64,000 nt of DNA, taken from NCBI RefSeq assembly GCF_003337735.1, contig NZ_QPJY01000001.1:550650-614649 (forward strand), read 5' to 3'. The first letter of the stretch is position 1. Each line of letters opens with the position of its first letter. Both the position numbers and the translations under genes were made by a program. This stretch comes from Thioalbus denitrificans. Its GTDB lineage: Bacteria > Pseudomonadota > Gammaproteobacteria > DSM-26407. Below are positions 34,726 through 43,608 of the stretch, piece by piece. Below the pieces are notes generated by a model. That model searched no databases. It saw nothing but the letters and a program-made list of their open reading frames with translations, and was not told the DNA's origin.

Positions 34726-34790
34726 CAGTTGCCAGTGACCAGTGATTGTGTGGCCGAAGCCCTCTACTGGCTACCGGAAACTGGCAACTG
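34726..34790. repeat. Short intergenic inverted-repeat element (65 bp)
   Basis: CAGTTGCCAGT (34726-34736) is the perfect reverse complement of ACTGGCAACTG (34780-34790). It starts three bases after the DJ-1 stop and ends 13 bases before the hisF stop, filling a convergent gap. Confidence 0.7.
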
Positions 34791-34803
34791 ATCACTTGCT
34801 CAC

Positions 34804-35577
<774 letters not shown>

Positions 35578-35581
35578 GACG

Positions 35582-36337
35582 TCAGGCCGCCGGGGGTGCG
35601 GCGGGGCCGAGCTCGTCGGCCAGGCGCTGGGCCTCGCCGAGGTCGAGGGTGCCCTCGTAGAGGGCCCGGCCGGTGATGGCGCCGATGATGCCGGGCTCGC
35701 CGGTCTCGCACAGGGCGCGGATGTCCTCCAGGCTGCTGATGCCGCCGGAGGCGATGACGGGGATGTTGACCGACTGCGCCAGCTTGACGGTCGCCTCCAC
35801 GTTGACGCCGCTCAGCATGCCGTCGCGGCCGATGTCGGTGTAGACGATGGCCTCCACGCCGTCCTTCTCGAACCGCTGGGCCAGGTCGATGACATCGTGG
35901 CGCGAGAGCTTCGACCAGCCGTCGATGGCCACCTTCCCCTCCTTGGCGTCGAGGCCGACGATGATGTGGCCCGGGAACTCGAGGCAGATGTCGGAGATGA
36001 AGTGGGGGGCGTTGATGGCCTTGGTGCCGATGATGGCATAGCTCACGCCGGCATCCAGGTAGGTCTGGATGGTGTCCTCGTCGCGGATGCCGCCGCCCAC
36101 CTGGATGGGCAGCTCGGGAAAGGCTTCGGCAATGCGGTGGATGATCTCGGCGTTGACCGGGCGTCCGGCGAAGGCGCCGTCGAGGTCGACGATGTGCAGG
36201 CGCCGGGCGCCGGCCTCCACCCAGCGGCCGGCGACGGCGACGGGATCCGCGGAGAATATGGTCTCGTCCTCCATGCGCCCCTGGCGCAGGCGCACGCATT
36301 TGCCTTCCTTCAGGTCGATGGCGGGAATTACCAGCAT
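35582..36337 (-). CDS. hisA: ProFAR isomerase (phosphoribosylformimino-AICAR-P isomerase)
   Basis: TIM-barrel isomerase converting ProFAR to PRFAR. 251 aa. Asp8 in [15 protein letters not shown] acts as general base, the second Asp lies in [12 protein letters not shown]. Four bases before hisF, so co-transcribed. 81 bases after hisH. Confidence 0.97.
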   Translation of the reverse strand: MLVIPAIDLKEGKCVRLRQGRMEDETIFSADPVAVAGRWVEAGARRLHIVDLDGAFAGRPVNAEIIHRIAEAFPELPIQVGGGIRDEDTIQTYLDAGVSYAIIGTKAINAPHFISDICLEFPGHIIVGLDAKEGKVAIDGWSKLSRHDVIDLAQRFEKDGVEAIVYTDIGRDGMLSGVNVEATVKLAQSVNIPVIASGGISSLEDIRALCETGEPGIIGAITGRALYEGTLDLGEAQRLADELGPAAPPAA

Positions 36338-36418
36338 GGAACGTCCATCCTCGTTCGGGTCTCGGGTTGTCTGTCCGGCCTGTTGTCCGTCGCTCCGGCG
36401 GCCGGTTGCCGGCGCGGC

Positions 36419-37069
36419 TCAGTCCGTCCCGTCCCAGGCCAGGAAGTTCGCCAGCAGTTGCAGTCCTGCCTGCTGGCTCTTCTCCGGGTGGAACTGGACG
36501 GCGAAGAGGTTGTCCCGGGCCACCGCCGCGGTGAAGCGCAGCCCGTACTCGGTGCTGGCCGCGCTGAGCGCCGCGTCGGCGGGATCCACGTAGTAGCTGT
36601 GCACGAAGTAGAAGCGCGTGTCCTGGGCGATTCCGTTCCACAGCGGGTGCGGCCGGGTCTGCCGCACCTGGTTCCAGCCCATGTGGGGGATCTTCAGCCG
36701 CTCCCCGCTGCGGGGATCGGAGAGCCGCTCACCGAAGTACCGGACCGCGCCGGGCAGAACGCCGAGGCAGGGCGTGCCGCCGTTCTCCTCGCTGTGTTCA
36801 AGGAGCACCTGCATGCCCATGCAGATGCCGAGGAAGGGCTTGCCGGCGGCCGCCTCGCGGACCACATCCTCCAGGCCGCGGGACCGGATCTCCTCCATGC
36901 AGTCGCGGGCGGCGCCCACCCCGGGGAAGACCACGCGATCGGCGGAGAGAATCTCCTGCTCCACGTCCGTGACCCGCACGCGGGTTCCCGCCGGGGCCAT
37001 GTGCTCCAGGGCCTTGGATACCGAGCGCAGGTTGCCCATGCCGTAATCGATTACCGCGACGCTGCTCAT
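36419..37069 (-). CDS. hisH: Imidazole glycerol phosphate synthase, glutaminase subunit
   Basis: Class I glutamine amidotransferase supplying ammonia to HisF. 216 aa. Nucleophile C83 in [10 protein letters not shown], His and Glu in FHPEKSQ; start [17 protein letters not shown] is standard. Between hisB and hisA. Confidence 0.97.
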   Translation of the reverse strand: MSSVAVIDYGMGNLRSVSKALEHMAPAGTRVRVTDVEQEILSADRVVFPGVGAARDCMEEIRSRGLEDVVREAAAGKPFLGICMGMQVLLEHSEENGGTPCLGVLPGAVRYFGERLSDPRSGERLKIPHMGWNQVRQTRPHPLWNGIAQDTRFYFVHSYYVDPADAALSAASTEYGLRFTAAVARDNLFAVQFHPEKSQQAGLQLLANFLAWDGTD

Positions 37070-37105
37070 GCCGTACTGTACCGTGGCTGTGGTCGGAAGA
37101 AGGGT

Positions 37106-37696
37106 TCAGAGAACGCCCTTGGTGGAGGGGATGCCCTGGGCCCGGGGATCGGGTTCCGCGGCCATGCGCAGCGCCCGGCCGAGGGCCTTGAACAGGGTCT
37201 CCGCCACATGGTGGGCGTTGCTGCCGCGCAGGGCATCGAGGTGCAGGGTGATGCGGGCGTGGTTGACCAGCCCCTGGAAGAACTCCCGGAACAGGTCCAC
37301 GTCGAAATCGCCGATGCGCGCGCGCGGGTACTCCACGTGGTACTCCAGGCCGGGACGGCCGGAGAAGTCCACCACCACCCGCGAGAGCGCCTCGTCCAGG
37401 GGCACATAGGCATGTCCGTAGCGGCGGATGCCGCGCTTGTCGCCCAGGGCCTGGGCCAAGGCCTGGCCGAGGGTGATGCCGATATCCTCCACCGTGTGGT
37501 GGGCATCGATGTGCAGGTCGCCGCGGGCCTCGATTTCGATATCGATGAGCCCGTGCCGCGCCACCTGATCGAGCATGTGGTCGAGGAACGGGATGCCGGT
37601 ATCGATGCGGGCCGTGCCCGTGCCGTCCAGGTCGATGCTGACGGTGACCTGGGTTTCCAGGGTCTCGCGGTTGATGCGGGCGTTGCGCTGGGTCAT
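37106..37696 (-). CDS. hisB: Imidazoleglycerol-phosphate dehydratase
   Basis: Mn enzyme dehydrating IGP to imidazole-acetol phosphate. 196 aa, single-domain (no phosphatase fusion). Motifs [11 protein letters not shown] and [12 protein letters not shown] hold the metal-binding histidines. The ATG at 37696 ([16 protein letters not shown]) fits the family start; a GTG nine codons upstream would add unconserved residues. Divergent from the fnr genes; minus-strand TATAAG (complement of 37728-37733) may be its -10. Confidence 0.95.
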   Translation of the reverse strand: MTQRNARINRETLETQVTVSIDLDGTGTARIDTGIPFLDHMLDQVARHGLIDIEIEARGDLHIDAHHTVEDIGITLGQALAQALGDKRGIRRYGHAYVPLDEALSRVVVDFSGRPGLEYHVEYPRARIGDFDVDLFREFFQGLVNHARITLHLDALRGSNAHHVAETLFKALGRALRMAAEPDPRAQGIPSTKGVL

Positions 37697-37814
37697 GGTG
37701 CCGGGTACGCATTCGGATTGCACAAGCCTTATAGGATACCCTCAAGGCCGGCGGGCGTGAACCGCATTCGGATCACCGCTGGGGAGGTCCGGCGCGGTCG
37801 GATGAAGACTATGA

Positions 37815-37828
37815 TTGATCCACATCAA
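37815..37828 (+). promoter_or_regulatory. Perfect FNR box upstream of the first fnr gene
   Basis: TTGATCCACATCAA matches TTGAT-N4-ATCAA exactly. A TAATAC -10 at 37849-37854 places the start site about 41 bases from the box centre, the class II activator position, implying autoactivation. The gap also serves hisB on the other strand. Confidence 0.85.
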
Positions 37829-37848
37829 TAATCGGCACCATAATAAGG

Positions 37849-37854
37849 TAATAC
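37849..37854 (+). promoter_or_regulatory. -10 element of the first fnr gene
   Basis: TAATAC, about 21 bases downstream of the FNR box. The implied start of transcription (about 37861-37863) coincides with the first in-frame ATG, which is why the next ATG at 37893 may be the real translation start. Confidence 0.5.
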
Positions 37855-37862
37855 GGTGATTT

Positions 37863-38699
37863 ATGGGCACGGCTCAGGACCTCGAGGTATCGATGGCCGG
37901 CAATGTGAAACTCAGTGTGGCAGGCCCCGGCGGCGCGGCGGTGGCTGACAAGCGTATCGCCTGTCAGGACTGCACCCTGTTCCAGCTCTGCCTGCCGCTG
38001 GGTATCGGCGAGGACGAGCTGGCCCTGCTGGACGAGGTGATCACCGCCCGGCGTTCGCTCAAGCGGGGTGAAATGCTGTTCCGCGGCGGCGCGCCGTTCC
38101 ATGCCATCTACGCGGTACGCTCGGGATCGCTGAAGACCTATACCATCATGCAGGACGGCCGCGAGCAGGTGACCGGCTTCTACCTGCCGGGGGAGCTGGT
38201 GGCGCTGGACGCCATCAGCCTCGGTCGCCACCCGAGCTCGGCCAAGGCCCTGGAGAGCTCGAGCATCTGCGAATTCTCCTTCCAGGATTTCGAGCGCATG
38301 GGCGCCCGGGTGCCGGGCCTGCAGCGGCAGATGCTGCGGGTCATGAGCCGGGAGCTGCTCAACGACGAGCTGCTGCTGCTGCTGCTCGGCAAGAAGAGCG
38401 CCGAGGAGCGCCTGGCGGCATTCCTGCTCTCCCTGGCCATCCGCTTCCGCCAACGCGGCTTCTCCGCCACCGACTACAACCTGAGCATGTCCCGCAGCGA
38501 CATCGGGAACTATCTCGGGCTGGCGGTGGAGACGGTCAGCCGCCTGTTCACACGCTTCCAGCAGGATGGCCTGCTGCGCGTGGAGCGGCGCCGAATCCGC
38601 ATCCACGATATCGACCGTCTGTCCCTGCTGGCCGGGGACACGGCCCTTTCCGGCAGTCAGCGCATCGACAGTGCGGAGGTGCCGCAGAGCGAGCGCTGA
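37863..38699 (+). CDS. fnr: FNR/ANR-type oxygen-responsive regulator
   Basis: Crp-family activator that senses oxygen through a 4Fe-4S cluster. From the ATG at 37863 (278 aa) the ligands are C34, C37, C43 (CQDCTLFQLC) and C136, each exactly 14 residues beyond E. coli FNR C20, C23, C29 and C122. A cNMP-like sensor domain and a dimer helix follow; the HTH has the FNR recognition sequence NYLGLAVETVSRLFTRF. The predicted start of transcription falls at about 37861, so the ATG at 37893, which has GAGG six bases upstream, may be the true start (268 aa). Followed 34 bases later by a second fnr-like gene. Confidence 0.95.
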   Translation: MGTAQDLEVSMAGNVKLSVAGPGGAAVADKRIACQDCTLFQLCLPLGIGEDELALLDEVITARRSLKRGEMLFRGGAPFHAIYAVRSGSLKTYTIMQDGREQVTGFYLPGELVALDAISLGRHPSSAKALESSSICEFSFQDFERMGARVPGLQRQMLRVMSRELLNDELLLLLLGKKSAEERLAAFLLSLAIRFRQRGFSATDYNLSMSRSDIGNYLGLAVETVSRLFTRFQQDGLLRVERRRIRIHDIDRLSLLAGDTALSGSQRIDSAEVPQSER

Positions 38700-38733
38700 G
38701 TGCCTGGTTTCAACCCGCAACCCGGATCCCGTC

Positions 38734-39489
38734 ATGCCAGAACAGTGTTCACCAACCCCTGCAGGGAAGCACGGGACCAAGACCGAGGTCGCCTGCGAAG
38801 AGTGCGGGCTGTTCGGCTTCCTGCGTCTGCTCACCGTCATCGATCCCCAGGGCGAGCGCTCCGAACCCCTGGCGGGCGTCCTCTCCCGGCGCACGCGCAT
38901 TCCCAAGGGTGAAACCCTCTATCGCCACGGTCAGCAGCTTCAGGCCGTCTACGCGGTCAAGTCCGGCGCCTTCAAGAGCTACACGCTGCTGGACACGGGC
39001 GAGGAACAGGTCACGTCATTCCACTTTCCCGGAGAGCTGATCGGGCTTGACGCCCTGAAGGGCAACCGCCATCAGTACACCGTGAAGGCGCTGGAGGACA
39101 GCAGCGTCTGCCAGCTGCAGTTCCGCGAACTCGAGCGTTCCGGCGTGCGCCTCGCGGAGTTCCGCGAGCAGATGATCAAGGCCATGAGCGAGAAGATCGG
39201 AGAGCAGTCCCGTCTGCTGCTGGTCTCCTCCCGTCCCTCGGCCGAGGAGCGCCTGGCCGCCTTCGTTCTCAACGTCTCCCGCCGCCTCGAAGTGCGCGGC
39301 TTCCCCTCCGAGGCTTTCCGTCTCGCCATGTCGCGCCAGGACATCGCCAGCTACCTCGGCCTGGCGGTGGAAACGGTGAGCCGGATGTTCAAGCGCTTCC
39401 AGGCCGAGGGGCTGCTCTCGGTCAGCGGCAAGCAGTTGCGGATTCTCAACCGGACCGCTCTCCAGTTGCTGGCAAAGGTTCGCGACTGA
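38734..39489 (+). CDS. Second FNR-like regulator, missing one cluster cysteine
   Basis: 251-aa paralogue of the preceding FNR. The HTH is nearly the same (SYLGLAVETVSRMFKRF), so it should read the same boxes. The N-terminal motif is CEECGLFGFL: C21 and C24 are present and C126 matches the internal ligand, but the third ligand (E. coli C29) is Leu30. There is one other cysteine, C5. It may bind a different or labile cluster, or none. Between the motif and the sensor domain there is a short insertion (DPQGERSEP). The ATG at 38734 has a weak Shine-Dalgarno, so coupling to the first gene is likely. Confidence 0.88.
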   Translation: MPEQCSPTPAGKHGTKTEVACEECGLFGFLRLLTVIDPQGERSEPLAGVLSRRTRIPKGETLYRHGQQLQAVYAVKSGAFKSYTLLDTGEEQVTSFHFPGELIGLDALKGNRHQYTVKALEDSSVCQLQFRELERSGVRLAEFREQMIKAMSEKIGEQSRLLLVSSRPSAEERLAAFVLNVSRRLEVRGFPSEAFRLAMSRQDIASYLGLAVETVSRMFKRFQAEGLLSVSGKQLRILNRTALQLLAKVRD

Positions 39490-39530
39490 TTCTGGAATAT
39501 CAAATAAAACAATAGGATGTATTGATTCAG

Positions 39531-39555
39531 CGGAGGCGCCCCCGGGGCGCCTCCG
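39531..39555 (+). terminator. GC-rich hairpin after the second fnr-like gene
   Basis: CGGAGGCGCCCC (39531-39542) pairs with GGGGCGCCTCCG (39544-39555) with one central base. Forty-two bases past the stop codon. No T tract follows, so termination would be inefficient or factor-dependent. Confidence 0.45.
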
Positions 39556-39605
39556 ACCCCACCTTCCCGCCCCCGGGTACAACTTGCGACCGATCAGTCG
39601 AAACA

Positions 39606-39619
39606 TTGACAAAGATCAA
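39606..39619 (+). promoter_or_regulatory. FNR box of the cbb3 oxidase operon
   Basis: TTGACAAAGATCAA differs from TTGAT-N4-ATCAA at one position. TAATAT at 39641-39646 is a good -10, placing the start near 39653 and the box centre about -41. The leader to ccoN is then about 240 bases with no gene in it. Confidence 0.85.
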
Positions 39620-39640
39620 TGTTCACGTATCGTTGTCCGC

Positions 39641-39646
39641 TAATAT
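39641..39646 (+). promoter_or_regulatory. -10 element of ccoN
   Basis: TAATAT, spaced 21 bases from the FNR box end, as in FNR class II promoters. Confidence 0.6.
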
Positions 39647-39890
39647 GGCATCCAGTGCCAACTTCCGTGCACGAAATGGACGGTTGCCGACCGTCCTCGG
39701 CAGGCCGACTGGAAACAATTCGCGCCTGTGCTAAATCATTACAGAATGTGGGTGAAGGGGCGGGGGTGTGTGCGCCCTGGAATTTCGATACCCACGCGGC
39801 CGGAGTCGGGGAGGGCTGGTCAGGCCGCAGCAGGAGCCCGTAGGAAATCTGCGCAATTTGCACACACTCTAAGAAACGAGGAGAACAACC

Positions 39891-41327
39891 GTGGTGGAAG
39901 CGACAGTGGAGCAAAAGTACAACTTTGACGTTGTACGATGGTTCACCGTCATGGCGGTGGTGTACCTGGTGGTGGGCGCCCTGGTGGGCGTCTATATCGC
40001 ATCGGAGCTGGCCTGGCCGGTGCTCAACCTGGACAATCCCTGGTTGAGCTTCGGGCGTCTGCGTCCGCTGCACACCAACGCCGTGATTTTTGCCTTTGGC
40101 GGCTGCGTTCTGATGGCCACCGGTTTCTACAGCGTGCAGCGCACCTGCGGCGTACGCGTGTGGAGCGACAAGATGGCCTGGTTCACCTTCTGGGGCTGGA
40201 ACACCATCATCGTGCTGGCGGTGGTCACCCTGCCGCTGGGCCTGACCCAGGGCAAGGAGTACGCCGAGCTCGAGTGGCCCATCGACATCCTCATCGCCGT
40301 GGTGTGGCTGTCCTTCCTGGCCAACTTCGTCATGACCCTGGCGGTGCGGAAGACCTCGCACATCTACGTGTCCAACTGGTTCTACCTGGGCATGCTGGTG
40401 ATGATCACCTACCTGCACGTGGTCAACAGCCTCGCCATCCCGGTGGGCCTGTTCACCTCCTACTCCCTCTTCTCCGGGGTGCAGGACGGCATGATCCAGT
40501 GGTGGTGGGGTCACAACGCGGTGGGCTTCTACCTGACCGCCGGCTTCCTGGGCATCATGTACTACTTCGTGCCCAAGCAGGCCAACCGTCCGGTGTTCTC
40601 CTATCGCCTGTCGGTGGTCCACTTCTGGGCCCTGATGTTCGGCTACGTCTGGCTCGGGCCGCACCACCTGCAGTACACCGCCCTGCCTGACTGGACCGGC
40701 TCCCTCGGCGCCGCCGTGTCGCTGGCCATGATCATCCCCTCCTGGGGTGGTGCGGTGAACGGCATGATGACCCTCTCGGGTGCCTGGGACAAGCTGCGCA
40801 CCGACTACATCCTGCGCTTCCTCATCATCTCGCTCGCCTTCTACGCCATGTCCACCTTCGAAGGTCCGGTCATGTCGCTGAAGACGGTGAACGCCCTGTC
40901 CCACTACACCGACTGGACGGTGGGTCACGTGCACTCCGGCGCGCTGGGCTGGGTGGCCATGGTCGGCATGGGTGCGCTCTACCACCTGATGACCCGCATC
41001 TGGCACACGGAGATCTTCTCCGCCAAGCTGGTGAACCTGCACTTCTGGACCGCCACCATCGGCGCCGTGGTCTACATCGTCGCCATGTGGGTGTCCGGCA
41101 TCATGCAGGGCCTGATGTGGCGTGCCTATGACGAGTACGGCACCCTGGCCTACACCTTCGCCGAATCCGTGGAGGCCATGCACCCGTACTACGCCATGCG
41201 TGCCATCGGTGGAATGATCTTCCTCCTGGGCGCCGTGATCATGCTGTTGAACACGGTTCTGACCATCCGCAAGTCGGTGGCCGAGGGCAGCCTGCGCGCC
41301 GCCCGTGCCGCGACCGCGACCGCTTAA
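39891..41327 (+). CDS. ccoN: cbb3-type cytochrome c oxidase subunit I
   Basis: Catalytic heme-copper subunit of the high-affinity oxidase, inner membrane, about 12 TM helices. 478 aa, normal. The binuclear-centre segment [18 protein letters not shown] carries the CuB His and the cross-linked Tyr; [13 protein letters not shown] holds the next pair of His, and THGHVHSG-type residues appear as [14 protein letters not shown] start with GAGGAG eight bases upstream. FNR-controlled promoter. First of ccoNOQP. Confidence 0.97.
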   Translation: MVEATVEQKYNFDVVRWFTVMAVVYLVVGALVGVYIASELAWPVLNLDNPWLSFGRLRPLHTNAVIFAFGGCVLMATGFYSVQRTCGVRVWSDKMAWFTFWGWNTIIVLAVVTLPLGLTQGKEYAELEWPIDILIAVVWLSFLANFVMTLAVRKTSHIYVSNWFYLGMLVMITYLHVVNSLAIPVGLFTSYSLFSGVQDGMIQWWWGHNAVGFYLTAGFLGIMYYFVPKQANRPVFSYRLSVVHFWALMFGYVWLGPHHLQYTALPDWTGSLGAAVSLAMIIPSWGGAVNGMMTLSGAWDKLRTDYILRFLIISLAFYAMSTFEGPVMSLKTVNALSHYTDWTVGHVHSGALGWVAMVGMGALYHLMTRIWHTEIFSAKLVNLHFWTATIGAVVYIVAMWVSGIMQGLMWRAYDEYGTLAYTFAESVEAMHPYYAMRAIGGMIFLLGAVIMLLNTVLTIRKSVAEGSLRAARAATATA

Positions 41328-41343
41328 GGGGGGGATTTCAGAG

Positions 41344-42057
41344 ATGGCAGATCAGATCTACTCCACCCGTTTCCAGGACAAGCTGGAGCGGAATATCTGG
41401 GGCATGCTGATTGTGCTCGCCATTGTTCTTTCAGTGGGCGGCATCGTCGAAATCGTGCCGCTGTTCTTCCTGAAGAACACCATGGAGCACAACAAGTTCC
41501 CCGAAATCGTCTGGCAGCGTCAGGCCGGCCAGACCCTCAACGACTGGAAGGCGGGTGACGGCGTGCGTCCCTACACGCCGCTGGAGCTGGCGGGCCGGGA
41601 TGTCTACCGGCGCGAGGGCTGCTACACCTGTCACTCCCAGATGGTCCGTCCGTTCCGTGACGAGAAGGAGCGTTACGGTCACTACTCCCTGGCCTCCGAG
41701 TCGATGTTCGACCACCCGTTCCAGTGGGGCTCCAAGCGTACCGGTCCCGATCTGGCGCGTGTGGGCGGGAAGTACTCGGATGACTGGCACCGCAAGCACC
41801 TCCGCGCTCCGCGTTCGGTGGTTCCGGAGTCCGTCATGCCGAACTACGTCTGGCTGGACAACGCCTACGTGGACGGCGCCACCATTGCGGCCCACATGAA
41901 GGGAATGCAGATGATTGGCGTTCCCTACACGGATGGTGATATTGCCTCCGCGGCTGACGCCGTGCAGGGCAAGACGGAGATGGACGCCCTGGTGTCCTAT
42001 CTCCAGGTGCTCGGCACAATGGCAACGCTCGAGGAAGGCAAGGCCTACCGTGAGTAG
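41344..42057 (+). CDS. ccoO: cbb3-type cytochrome c oxidase subunit II (mono-heme)
   Basis: Membrane-anchored cytochrome c passing electrons to CcoN. 237 aa from the ATG at 41344. One N-terminal TM ([19 protein letters not shown]), heme motif CYTCH at 93-97, axial-Met segment ESVMPNY. Starts 16 bases after ccoN; its end overlaps ccoQ by eight bases. Confidence 0.96.
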   Translation: MADQIYSTRFQDKLERNIWGMLIVLAIVLSVGGIVEIVPLFFLKNTMEHNKFPEIVWQRQAGQTLNDWKAGDGVRPYTPLELAGRDVYRREGCYTCHSQMVRPFRDEKERYGHYSLASESMFDHPFQWGSKRTGPDLARVGGKYSDDWHRKHLRAPRSVVPESVMPNYVWLDNAYVDGATIAAHMKGMQMIGVPYTDGDIASAADAVQGKTEMDALVSYLQVLGTMATLEEGKAYRE

Positions 42058-42262
42058 TCTGCGGGAATATTTCCACACCGATTGGGAGGCGATGACCACC
42101 AACGACTGGATCGGTATGACGATCACGGTGGTCATCTTCCTCCTGATGGTGGGCCTGTATGTCTACGTCCTGCGTCCCAAGAACCGGGATCGGCTGGAAT
42201 CGCACCGGCACATCCCGATGCTGGACGAGGACGAGCGCAATGAACGTGGAGGAAGACCATGA
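42050..42262 (+). CDS. ccoQ: cbb3 oxidase small subunit CcoQ
   Basis: 70 aa, one TM ([20 protein letters not shown]) followed by a charged cytosolic tail [20 protein letters not shown], the CcoQ/FixQ pattern. The GTG at 42050 overlaps ccoO and has GAGGAAGG upstream; an ATG at 42092 has GGGAGG but only two bases away, too close. CcoQ stabilises the complex. Overlaps ccoP by four bases. Confidence 0.9.
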   Translation: MSSLREYFHTDWEAMTTNDWIGMTITVVIFLLMVGLYVYVLRPKNRDRLESHRHIPMLDEDERNERGGRP

Positions 42263-43113
42263 CGGACAAAGTGTTTCCCGGTGAGAGCAATACCGGGCAC
42301 GTGTGGGATGACAACCTGCGCGAACTGACCAACGATCCGCCGCGCTGGTGGACCATCGCCTTCTGGGCGAGCGTCATCTGGTGGATTGTCTACGGCATCA
42401 TCTACCCGACCTGGCCGGTCAGTCTGGAGGGTGCCAACAAGGGCCTGCTGGGCTGGACCCAGATCCAGGAGTACCAGCAGGGCGTCGCGGAAATCCAGGC
42501 GGTCCGGGCCGAGTTCGAGGACCAGATCAAGGCCAAGACGGCCAAGGAGATCCTGGCCGACCCGGGTCTTACCGACTACACCGTCGCTTCGGCCAAGGTG
42601 CTGTTCGGTGACAACTGTGCCGCCTGCCACGCGGCCGGTGGTGCCGGCAACCCCGGTTTCCCGGTGCTGGCGGACGACAACTGGATCTATGGCGGCAGCA
42701 TCGAGACGATCCAGCAGAGCATCACCATGGGTCGCCAGGGCGTCATGACCGCCCACGGCAAGATCCTGTCCGCGCAGGAGATCGATACGCTGGCCAACCT
42801 GGCAGTCAACCTCAGCCAGGGCAAGAGCGATCCTGATGGCATGACCCTGTTCACCCAGAAGGGCTGTATCGCCTGTCACGGCCCCGACGCCAAGGGCATG
42901 CAGGTGCTGGGTTCCGCCAACCTGACCGACAGCATCTGGCGGTTCACGCCGGGCGGTTTCGAAAGTGCCAAGTACACCATCACCCATGGTGTCAACGACG
43001 GCACCGATCCGCAGACCCGCGAAGCCCAGATGCCGTCCTTCAAGGACCGTCTGGACGAAGCGGCCATCAAGAAGCTGGCCGTGTACGTCTACCGGCTCGG
43101 CGGCGGCCAGTAA
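42259..43113 (+). CDS. ccoP: cbb3-type cytochrome c oxidase subunit III (di-heme)
   Basis: Entry point of electrons into the oxidase. 284 aa with an N-terminal hairpin of TM type (WWTIAFWASVIWWIVYGIIY), then two cytochrome c domains: CAACH (120-124) and CIACH (203-207). Last of the four structural genes; followed by two hairpins and then the 40-residue membrane protein gene. Confidence 0.97.
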   Translation: MTDKVFPGESNTGHVWDDNLRELTNDPPRWWTIAFWASVIWWIVYGIIYPTWPVSLEGANKGLLGWTQIQEYQQGVAEIQAVRAEFEDQIKAKTAKEILADPGLTDYTVASAKVLFGDNCAACHAAGGAGNPGFPVLADDNWIYGGSIETIQQSITMGRQGVMTAHGKILSAQEIDTLANLAVNLSQGKSDPDGMTLFTQKGCIACHGPDAKGMQVLGSANLTDSIWRFTPGGFESAKYTITHGVNDGTDPQTREAQMPSFKDRLDEAAIKKLAVYVYRLGGGQ

Positions 43114-43133
43114 CGGTCAGCCAGAGCGTCTGA

Positions 43134-43197
43134 AGCCCGCTTGCGGGCTCATAGATAAAAAATGACACCGCGCGGAGGCGTTCCGCCTCCGCGCGGT
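43134..43197 (+). other. Two consecutive hairpins after ccoP
   Basis: AGCCCGC (43134-43140) with GCGGGCT (43143-43149); then ACCGCGCGGAGGCG (43167-43180) with CGCCTCCGCGCGGT (43184-43197), a 14-bp perfect stem with loop TTC. Neither has a T tract on the plus strand. They probably stabilise the ccoNOQP mRNA end or partly terminate. Confidence 0.6.
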
Positions 43198-43219
43198 AAC
43201 TGGAAACGGGGGTAATGTC

Positions 43220-43342
43220 ATGAACACAGACGCGGTTTTCTGGGGTTCGGTCCTCACGGTGGTCATCGCCGTGGTGATCGTGGTCTATCTCGGCTTCAAG
43301 GCCAAGCAGCTGATGGACCGCGACGCCAGGAGTCACAAGTAA
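43220..43342 (+). CDS. 40-residue single-span membrane protein in the cbb3 locus
   Basis: MNTDAVFWGSVLTVVIAVVI begins a 40-aa protein with one membrane helix (about 7-25) and a basic cytosolic tail ending RDARSHK. GGGGGTAA eight bases before the ATG is a strong ribosome site. It lies between ccoP and ccoG, after the hairpins and before a weak terminator. Size and topology resemble CcoM of Pseudomonas stutzeri cbb3 and other oxidase micro-subunits (CydX class), but no family motif proves this. I infer an accessory subunit. Confidence 0.75.
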   Translation: MNTDAVFWGSVLTVVIAVVIVVYLGFKAKQLMDRDARSHK

Positions 43343-43375
43343 GCACGGTTGCAGCGAACAATCTGAAAGCACTTC

Positions 43376-43401
43376 GAGGGGGCTGTCCGGGCCCCCTCAA
43401 T
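43376..43401 (+). terminator. Hairpin after the small cbb3 gene
   Basis: GAGGGGGC (43376-43383), loop TGTCCGG, GCCCCCTC (43391-43398), then AATTTC. Only three T, so a weak terminator; the next transcript has its own promoter. Confidence 0.55.
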
Positions 43402-43518
43402 TTCGACTACCAGCCGCAGTCTGCCCCGTCAGAGGCGGGTGAAAAGGGCGAGGGGCGCGCGCGAGTTTCGCCACCGACGGCAGGAATGTAAGTATTCTGT
43501 TATATTCCCGTCGCCGAA

Positions 43519-43532
43519 TTGACAATTCTCAA
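43519..43532 (+). promoter_or_regulatory. Degenerate FNR box before ccoG
   Basis: TTGACAATTCTCAA has one mismatch in each half of TTGAT-N4-ATCAA. TAGACT at 43556-43561 could be the -10, putting the box near -42. Fits a separate oxygen-controlled promoter for ccoGHIS. Confidence 0.6.
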
Positions 43533-43608
43533 TGGGGCGATCCGGTCCGGGGCGATAGACTAGTGTCGGGTTATTTTGTCCTGATTTCCCGGCACAGGAG
43601 ATGGTAAG

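Noticed and set aside
37697-37723. GTG at 37723 as hisB start
   Set aside because: AAGG is only three bases away and the added residues are not family-like.
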